In this document: piece by piece, positions 56,079 through 64,000 of the stretch | Layout of the letters: every line of letters begins with the position of its first letter | How positions within the stretch are numbered: position 1 is the stretch's first letter | Assembly (NCBI GenBank): GCA_948470475.1 | Contig: OX419337.1 | Span: 27,597,872 to 27,661,871, forward strand | From: Galaxea fascicularis | Lineage: Eukaryota > Cnidaria > Anthozoa > Scleractinia > Euphylliidae | Direction of reading: 5' to 3' | Length of the DNA: 64,000 nt | The notes under the pieces: generated by a model | Databases searched by the model: none | What the model saw: only the letters and a program-made list of their open reading frames with translations | What the model was told of the DNA's origin: nothing | Program-made: the position numbers and the translations under genes

Positions 56079-59000
56079 AACGAGTCCCGGCGGAGGGTGC
56101 TCTCAAGATGGCTGCTGGCCTGTTGATTGTACACAGATCAAAGGGTAGGTAGGAATGTGTGGGTTGGTTAATGACCAAAGTTGAGACACGTCATGTATGA
56201 CTCGCCTGAATTGACATAGAACACATGTTATTATTCACTGTTTGAGGAGAATTTATTTAGGGTGATAAAAAGATGTCATCCCTTTGACACGTTCGTTAAT
56301 TAAAATGATAGCTATTGAAATCTTTCAGACAAATCAGAAGAGTTTATAAGACTTAAAACGATTCAATTTTCTTTTCGCGGACTTTCTTTTCATTCGTTAA
56401 CAGCGTATCTCAATTAATTCCTTTATCCCATTTAGTGACTGCCAATCTCCTCTACGCTTAACTTTCAAGGTGTTATTGAACAATCTCTGACCACTTCCCG
56501 TTCTCTAATGTCTTTTCTACCTCACGCCTCTCAAAACATTGAATTAACTGGGTAAAGGTAGGCGGGAAATTCATTGTTCGGTGGTGGAGCTAGCGAATTG
56601 TTTATTAAATACGGTTAACTGGATTAGCTCTTGAGCAATTAGCCGTTTAGAATTTTTTCCATTTCTCTAACTTTAAAATGATCCCCGTTTTTAAAGAACA
56701 ACTTTTGAAAATCGTTTAATGGCGTTCATGTCGCTTCAGTAATTTCATAGGGCCAGGGAAGGGAATGACTTGCAATTAAAGAATCAATGATTTTGAATTG
56801 CTAATAACTGCATTCGACAATCTTGACAACTTTGTCTTCCTATAAAAGCCTTTAGAGTTGAGCCTGATTGATGGATGTTTTTCTTCCTAAAATTAAAATA
56901 GATTCTTTTGTCTTGACTCGACGTTTGATACTTTAAAACACTGCTGTCACAACACAGTCGTAAAGTAATCTTCTCCTTTTATGATCGTGAAGTCTTAAAA
57001 CTAAAAAAACCAAGATCGAATCTTAAAAGGTTCAAAAGATTTCTAATGCCTTAATTCCCTGCCATTAGTTGATGACAGCTACTTCAGAGCTAGAAATCTC
57101 GACGTGTTTTAATCCCGACTCAATGTTTTCAAGGAGATATGTTAAATCTTTTAAGTCGTCTTCTTTACGACACATTTTACCCAGTTGGGATTAATCTCCA
57201 CATTTTTGCTTGCTTTTCAATGGGCCTACCTATCAAATTTTAAAAGGATTTTGTACTTTCGAGACTTTCACAATATATCTCAACCTCCCATACACCATCT
57301 TGTCATGATTACTATTTAATGAACTTTGGGGGTGGTCTTCCGTATCAAAAACTCTCGCACGCTTTTGACTGTGGAGTAGCCATGTTATGTTTCTCTGTTT
57401 TCGACTCGTAAGGGCCATAGGATTTCTGACTCTCAAGAGTGACAGACATTATAATTAAAATTTTAACTCGAGGGCTATGGATACCCTGTCATTCTGACAG
57501 AATTTTTGAAAATTTGGCATAGCGTATCTCGCTGCAATTCAAAACACAGGAAACAACTAATTTGACCTCAACAAACATTCATGCTTGCAACACTGAAACA
57601 AAAATGTTTTGAATACCTGTATTGGGATTAGCATCAAGTTTAACAAAGACGTTCATTTGACCCTAAACAGTGCAAGAATGGTCCTCGTTTCTGAAATGGT
57701 TTCGTGTCACTGATTTTATCACATCCCGAAAACTACACTCATTAAAAGTCTTTTAAACTTATAAAACAAGGATGCACTTAACCTGATACAATTGCTTCGT
57801 TTTCCTCATTTTCAAAGCGCTTGTCGCGACACCGTAGTTTACCTAAACGTTGCGTTGTTTTCATTACCTCGTCTACCGTTATTAATCTAAATCTCAGTTT
57901 CATCACCAAAGGTCAGGGGACACCTTTTTGGCGTCATTTGCTATCGTTTCTGACAAGTGGTCAGTATTGAAATGACTGTGATTACACCAACGATAAAGAA
58001 CATCACGGAATGGTTTTCATTAACTTCAAAGCATTTTCCCAACACAAAACCCTAAAGATACTGATTAGTGGCACAGTCCACGAGCCCTCGTGAGTGTTCT
58101 AATAAAAACAAACCTCTAAACTTGTAATTGCATCGGCAATTGTTCGCACTTTGGATTCATCGGTGCACGCCCCCTGTCTTAGCCTTTTTCTTGTTTAAAT
58201 GGTGGGCAGGACTAACTTTTTGACCTGGGCACAAAAGGAAAACGATTTGGCGCCTCATCATGACAACGAGCAGATATTGTCATCAAAAAGCCGTTTGAGG
58301 TTAATATCAAAACAAATCAGGTTATTTTATGGTTTTTACCCCAGTAGATGCCTTTTGCTAAAAGTTCTTTGGGGATTAAAATCTTTGCGGGTTACGTTTC
58401 CCACAAGAAAATTTAAACCGATGGGCGAAATCTGCATGTTTGCATTGTGCACGTTATATTTTCATCGGTTTATGTTCTGTCTGAGTCATTATGGGCACTT
58501 CAGTCCTTTGAGTTTTTGGCTGTCAAATAACTTACTGAATTGCCCTGGCCAGTTACCTCCATTGTTAAGAATAAAGAAACGAAAAGTCCTGCCTTTTCGA
58601 GGCCTTGTCTCTAAGGTACAACGTTTTGTTTTAAAATTGAAATAGTTGTCTTTGTTATGTTACATAAAATGTACTCTATAATTTTTCTAACTTTCGTCAG
58701 TGAGAAAGGCATCGCCTTGTTGAGACATCGAAGTACACTGAAATACAATAAATTGTTCTTGTGGTGTCGTTGTCAAAGCATGCCAAAATGGGAGACGAGT
58801 TCTCACATTCCTGATCACAAACAAAAGGTATGTTTTAGAGGCACTGGCGATGCGACGAGTGGATAGTTGAGCGAGTGTCGTGGATTCTGTTGCTTGACAA
58901 GAAGTTCAATCTCAATAAACGATTAGAGCAGCATCATCTTAATGCGTTACCAGAATGCAGACAATTCTACTGAGCTACATATTTTACATTTTTTGGATTT

Positions 59001-62000
59001 TCTCAATGCATCGTCTGGGCATAGTTTTGGTGTTTTCGAGTATATGCCTCAGGTGCTTCAGGAAAAGGATGTGAATCACTCAATTATCACAGTTTTGTAT
59101 TTGAAAGAGTGCAGACAATACTTTTAAGAAAATACTTGTGCATGAATGACTACTCTGCGAAAAATCTAATTACTCAAGAGGACAAATAACTGATTGATGC
59201 CATCCACCAGAACGCGATAAGCCACTGGTTTGAGACCTTACTCTAATTATTAGATTGTTTCAAAAGGTCTCACATTTTTTACATACGATTTATTCCGTTG
59301 GCTAGTTGTTTCTTTTTTACAATGAACAGGAGAAGATTACACCATAGTCGATCTATTTTAGACAAGTCAAACAAGGCAAATGTCTGTGTTTCTGTCCGAA
59401 AACCATCGGACAGTTTTTTTTAAATTCTAAAACCGGCCACTATCCTGTTTCAATTAGATAGATACATACTGAAAGTATGTCTGATCGAGAAATCTCGGTG
59501 ATCGGTTTCCCAAAACCACCCATTTAGTGACAGAGGTCTTGATAACTGATTTTTTTTAAAGAAGCTAATTAACTTTTGCACGTCTTATCTGTAACTGATT
59601 TACAGAAAACCTCTGTGCAAGTAATTTGGTTTTCACTACATTGGAAAATTCACCTTTTGTTCGAAGCCGAGATACGGGTGGTCTCTTTCAAGCGAATACT
59701 GCTATGACGTTTTGACGATGGCCATGCGTATATGCATGGATGTAGAAGTTCAATCCCCCAAGGGCACCTGACCTTAGATTTAGTGTCGCCGTTTTTGAGC
59801 CCGGTAGTGGTATTATAGGGTATTAAATTTAACCTCTCTCGTGCGTCTGGACATTTTGAAGTATTTGATACTTTTCGACTGCCCAAGAGGAGAGGAATAG
59901 GGCCTTCTAGAAGTCTGCTATTGTATTGAAATAGCACTTGGCAATTTTGTATAGAATCCCCCACAAAATTATATAGACTAGAGCATTCCAGCATCCCTGT
60001 TAGAAAACTAAGGCCGCACTCAACATACCTTTTCTGTCCTTTGTTGAGGGTAAGGCGGGACGTGCCTAACATTAGTGAGCGAAAAACAAATTTATTACAC
60101 ATTGAAAAACAAACACGGATCAGCTGAAACTTATGCTCGATCACGCAAAGCAAACACAACCACGATCCCTTCAGTTATGATTCTCCATAGTTTTAATCAA
60201 TGTTTTCTAGCGTGCACTCTTTAAGACAATATGTATGCGTTACATATAGAATAACATGGGCAAATGGAGCTCAGACAATTCAGCTCAAATATTTTATTTC
60301 AATCCTAAGGTTAGCAGTACACTACTGAATTTCTCAATTACATGCACTCTGTCTAAAGTTCAAATATAAAAGAAGGTGGAAATTCAGTTATTCAGGTCTT
60401 ATATCCAGTACACTGAGAAATTGTCTCAAAGCTGAAGTTGATTGATTGAAATTGAAAATTATTGAAAACTTCAAATCATGAGGAAACACGGGATGCGGTC
60501 TGTGACAAAAACAATTGTTTTGAAATTGTAAGTAGTAATTTCTAGGATGTAATATGAAAGCCAATTTCCCACAATATAATTTTAAAAACCTTCGGATTAA
60601 ATTCAGGTGCCTTTTTTCTTTTATTAAAAACATATGCAACGGTAGTTGATGATAACATAAACTTCCCTTTTAATAAAACAATATGTCAAAAATTATTGCT
60701 TTTGGAACAAAACCCAAGGGAGCTTTATTTGAATAATAACAGCCATACACTTCGTTCGTGGACTATAGAGATCTATTACTTTGCCTAGATAATAAAATGA
60801 TTAAATAACAAGACGGCGGTTGCAATAATGGTTGACTAGCCTTACGTGGAGTTAACTCCCTGTGCACTTCCCTCTGCATTGGCCTATCTTGATTTTAATT
60901 TTAATAGAGAAGAGACAATCTAAAAAAGTAACAAAGTTCAAGTTCATCTTGAATAACTGTTGTTGTCGCTTAACTGATGTGTGTGGATGGAAACCAACGA
61001 AAGAGCTCCCGAAAAACTGATTGAAGACGATTTTCATATGCTTTCATTCAGAGTTAATGAAAACAACAGTTTAAGAACTTTTTTAATCTTAGGAAACCGT
61101 TTTGATAGCTTTCCCATTGTCAGTCAATCCAGCTGTCTTTCAGTTTGTCGCGTAACAATGTGAATTGCCTGTTTGTTTGATATCTAAGCTTTTTCAGCCA
61201 AAACAGAATAATGACTTGTCCATTGCTTTGGCAAGGTTGGAGGAAATGGTGTTGAAAATATTGTCATGGAGTTGCCTTTTTACCAAATAAAAACGTAAAA
61301 AAGGAGGAAAGGAAAGGAAAGGAAACATTCAAATGACTCATGGTTTGCATCTTTTTCACTTCTACTTCTAAGACTCAAATGATACTCTTACAGCAGTGCA
61401 ATGGTTTTTGTTACAGTCATTTTATGATAAGTGTGCCACAGTCTTTATCTTCTTCATTTTCGTGTGCTTATTCTGAGACGATGAAAACCTCAATTGGTGT
61501 AAAATTTTCAGGAATGATAATCACTTACGAGATTAAATATTAGGGAGGTTGCAAGTTAAGGGATAAGACATGCAACAGAAGTGCTTGCAGTTTTGAATTG
61601 CGGAAATAGTTCGAACACTATCAAAGGGCGTTGTGATAAATGACGCCAAAACACGAAAATTTGCACTTTATTTCACGTGGGATTAGGTCTCTCTAGAACA
61701 TCAGTGCGATGGAAAACAAGGTCCCTTCTCATTAAGTGCAAGAACTGAAATTGTTTCGCGTTTTTAATAAACGTCGCTTTGTTTAATCTGCCTCCCTTCA
61801 CCTGTTATTGACGGACACGAGCAATGTGTTAACTTTTTATTCCATTCCATTCAATCAATGAATTTTACGATCAAAATAACTGGGGCGCGTGGCACCACAT
61901 TACAGAATTGTCAACATAAAAGTTAGTGTATATACGCCTGGTTGATGAAAAAACAGAATAACGACACGCTGGTTGTCAAAACCAGTTTTATGAACTGCGG

Positions 62001-64000
62001 AAAAAACTAATTAAACTCCCGGCCAAAGCAACAATAGAGGAAACTGACGCTTTTATGAACTAGCGGATTCTTGAAGTATTGAAACATCAGTATTGTGAGA
62101 AATGCCATTTACCTAACGTTTTAATTTGTTCTAATGTGTTTCCGACAGACAGTGTGTTATTACTGAATAGCAAGGTAGTTTGTTCGTTTCCTTTGTGAAC
62201 AGCTATGTTGTTCTCACACGAAATCCCACAGCAACAACAGACCATACTCCAGTTTTGTCACTGGCCAGTTTACTTTTGTGGTTCATTGTGGCATTGAAGA
62301 ATTATTATGGTTTCATGGGAGATGTAATGCTGAGAACTACATGAGGAACAAGCAGCATTGCACAGCTAAACTAACCCGGGACAAAGAAGATAAGCTTGTC
62401 AAATGGATTTGAAACTGTATGTGAAAATGTGTTCAATGTAAACATGCAGACATATTGCCTCATGCCTTAATTACTTGGTTAAACCTCATTAGTTGGTGAT
62501 CGGAAGTATCAGTCACACTGTTTACTTTGGCTTCCGGCAAAAGTCCTGACCTTGCTTTCGCCAGAAAGAAAATTTCTCGAAAGTGTATGAATCGTATTTT
62601 TTTTTCTTTCTATGAGAAAGCGAATTTGTTTTTTTCGAGTGCGTTTTCTCTCATGATCAGACGAGGAAAGGGAGACGATAGTAAGAGAGTTCAGATTAAT
62701 GTAAAATCATCTCTATGATCAAGGCTTGAAGTGAAGAACTTTATAGGTACGGTTTCTCACCTAGTACTTATTAAAGCAAACTTTTCCACAAAGTTTTCAT
62801 TCCCAAACGAATCACTCTGTTTGCTTCATGCCGGCCATTCCTACTGGTCGCCTCTTTCATGATTCTGGAAAAAGTCAGATACCTCAAGCTGGTTTTGATG
62901 CAGCTGTTAATGTCTTCTTGCTTACTTACGAGTTGCAGCATGTATTGTCTCCAAGTGGATTGTAAAATCTTTAGAAGTCTAAACGCGATGTCCACATTTT
63001 GCTTTGATTATGAAGACTATACGGCCCTGACATTGTGAGGAACTGAATTTAACATTTGCAGTAACTAAGGTAATTCGTCCTAAGTATTTTGTTGTCCATA
63101 GTCCACTGGTAGTTGACAGAAGACCTAATCTATTGAATGTACGAATAAGTCAATTGGTTTTCATGCCTTAGCTAGCCGATGTTAGATAAATTCATTGCTC
63201 GCACCAATGATATTTTCAATGAAACTGTCCGGTGCTTTTCTGCTTAAAAACGCTGGCAATGAATGGATGCTAGTGATACATATTTCATTGTTGTAAAGCC
63301 ACTGCAGCAAGGCCTGTAGTCAGTGATACTTAAACCATTGGCCTCCCTCCAGCTCGAAAAGTCTAGTCTTGGGTTGGTTTTATTAACCAACTGGGTATTC
63401 CCATCGAAAATTATTGACCTCACAGTTTCAGGCGTGAATATGGTTCGCTTTGTTTGTCAATTTTTTCAACAATGGAACGTTTACTTCTTTCAAATCATGG
63501 AATACTACAAACTGGAACCAGGCGGGTGGTAATGCGCCATTTGAACTTGTGGAAAAATTTTAACGCCATTTCATCGCCGTTCCTTAGTTCAAGTGAACCG
63601 GCGAGATTGAGGGGAATACCACATAATTTATAGTCTGCAATCTTGCTGACAAATACCTGCCGGTACTCTAATCAGTTGGCCTGCTTGTGGATTGTATGGT
63701 AAAATAAATGAGTTCTGCTTAATTGATTTCGTGTCTGATGTTGGGACAAAGCTGCCAGCAACCCAGAGTATTCGGTCTCTCCCATATTATATGGAGCCTC
63801 GGGGGCGTTGTTGCTTGTGAGAGCGATTTCAACTCGCCTTGTTAGTTCCGTCACTAGTTTTTGAGTTCTCTTTTTGCTCATTATCATGTTACGCCATTAA
63901 TTTATTTCTTAGGAAACGCTTCGTAATCCTCATTTACCTTTACAACTTGAAAACCGTATAGTGAAACAACGCCGTCTAGAATCAACGACGAAATATTTGT
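56079..64000. other. 5' flank of NK2 and distal intergenic region
   Basis: No exon with a recognisable family motif. Two ORFs longer than expected by chance (58199-58645 plus, 59650-60159 minus) have no motif. A hairpin CTGTCCGA/TCGGACAG followed by a T-run is at about 59392-59420. Repeats are sparse compared with 29-47 kb. Confidence 0.45.
59650..60159 (-). CDS. Unexplained ORF, 169 codons
   Basis: ATG to TAG without interruption, in AT-rich DNA where an ORF this long is unlikely by chance. Contains 10 Cys and Ser/Arg-rich stretches, but no signal peptide, transmembrane segment or known motif. Could be an exon, an antisense shadow or chance. Confidence 0.15.
   Translation of the reverse strand: MCLLCVIEHKFQLIRVCFSMCNKFVFRSLMLGTSRLTLNKGQKRYVECGLSFLTGMLECSSLYNFVGDSIQNCQVLFQYNSRLLEGPIPLLLGSRKVSNTSKCPDARERLNLIPYNTTTGLKNGDTKSKVRCPWGIELLHPCIYAWPSSKRHSSIRLKETTRISASNKR

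Noticed and set aside
59392..59420. Hairpin plus T-run resembling a bacterial terminator
   Set aside because: Eukaryotic context with no gene ending there; an 8-bp stem of this kind is common by chance.

Overview
The window looks like nuclear DNA of an anthozoan cnidarian, most likely a stony coral. The grounds are AT-rich DNA, short exons with GT/AG introns, animal gene families (a cyclic nucleotide-gated channel, NK-class homeobox genes, an immunoglobulin-domain protein), and many short foldback (MITE-like) elements, tRNA-derived SINE fragments and 5'-truncated LINE ends. Nothing prokaryotic is present: no operons, CRISPR, rRNA or convincing functional tRNA. The species assignment is inference.

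Layout. (1) About 29-15720, plus strand: the 3' part of a cyclic nucleotide-gated (CNG) cation channel gene. Fifteen exons join in phase without a stop, from S3 through pore, S6, C-linker and cyclic-nucleotide-binding domain to a coiled-coil tail (570 residues in the window). The 5' exons lie outside. Its introns hold two LINE remnants, a head-to-head SINE pair, several foldbacks, a 3.2-kb element with a DUF6589-like ORF, and a 2.2-kb element nested in a duplicated intron segment. (2) 17643-18868 (+), 24357-28057 (+) and 31974-30671 (-): three paralogous two-exon Msx-related homeobox genes. In each, exon 1 carries an eh1 (FSI.(S/N)IL) motif and a conserved LPWL..(S/T)RY.PPK.P motif, a phase-1 intron follows, and exon 2 carries the homeodomain. 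(3) 40756 down to about 34711 or 34163 (-): a secreted or membrane protein with a signal peptide, two Ig domains and a Cys-rich GCC2/GCC3-like module, all joined at phase-1 introns. The 3' end is unresolved. (4) 41-54.8 kb: no gene recognised, many foldback and SINE-like repeats. (5) 56078-54794 (-): a two-exon NK2-class homeobox gene with TN motif, Tyr54 homeodomain and NK2-specific domain. (6) 56.1-64 kb: upstream flank of NK2 with two unexplained ORFs and no recognised gene.

Together the homeobox genes form a small NK-type cluster (three Msx-like plus one NK2) interrupted by an Ig gene and bordered by a CNG channel gene. All four homeobox proteins carry eh1-type motifs, so all are expected to be able to repress transcription through Groucho/TLE. 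Most remaining sequence is intron or intergenic DNA shaped by non-autonomous transposons.
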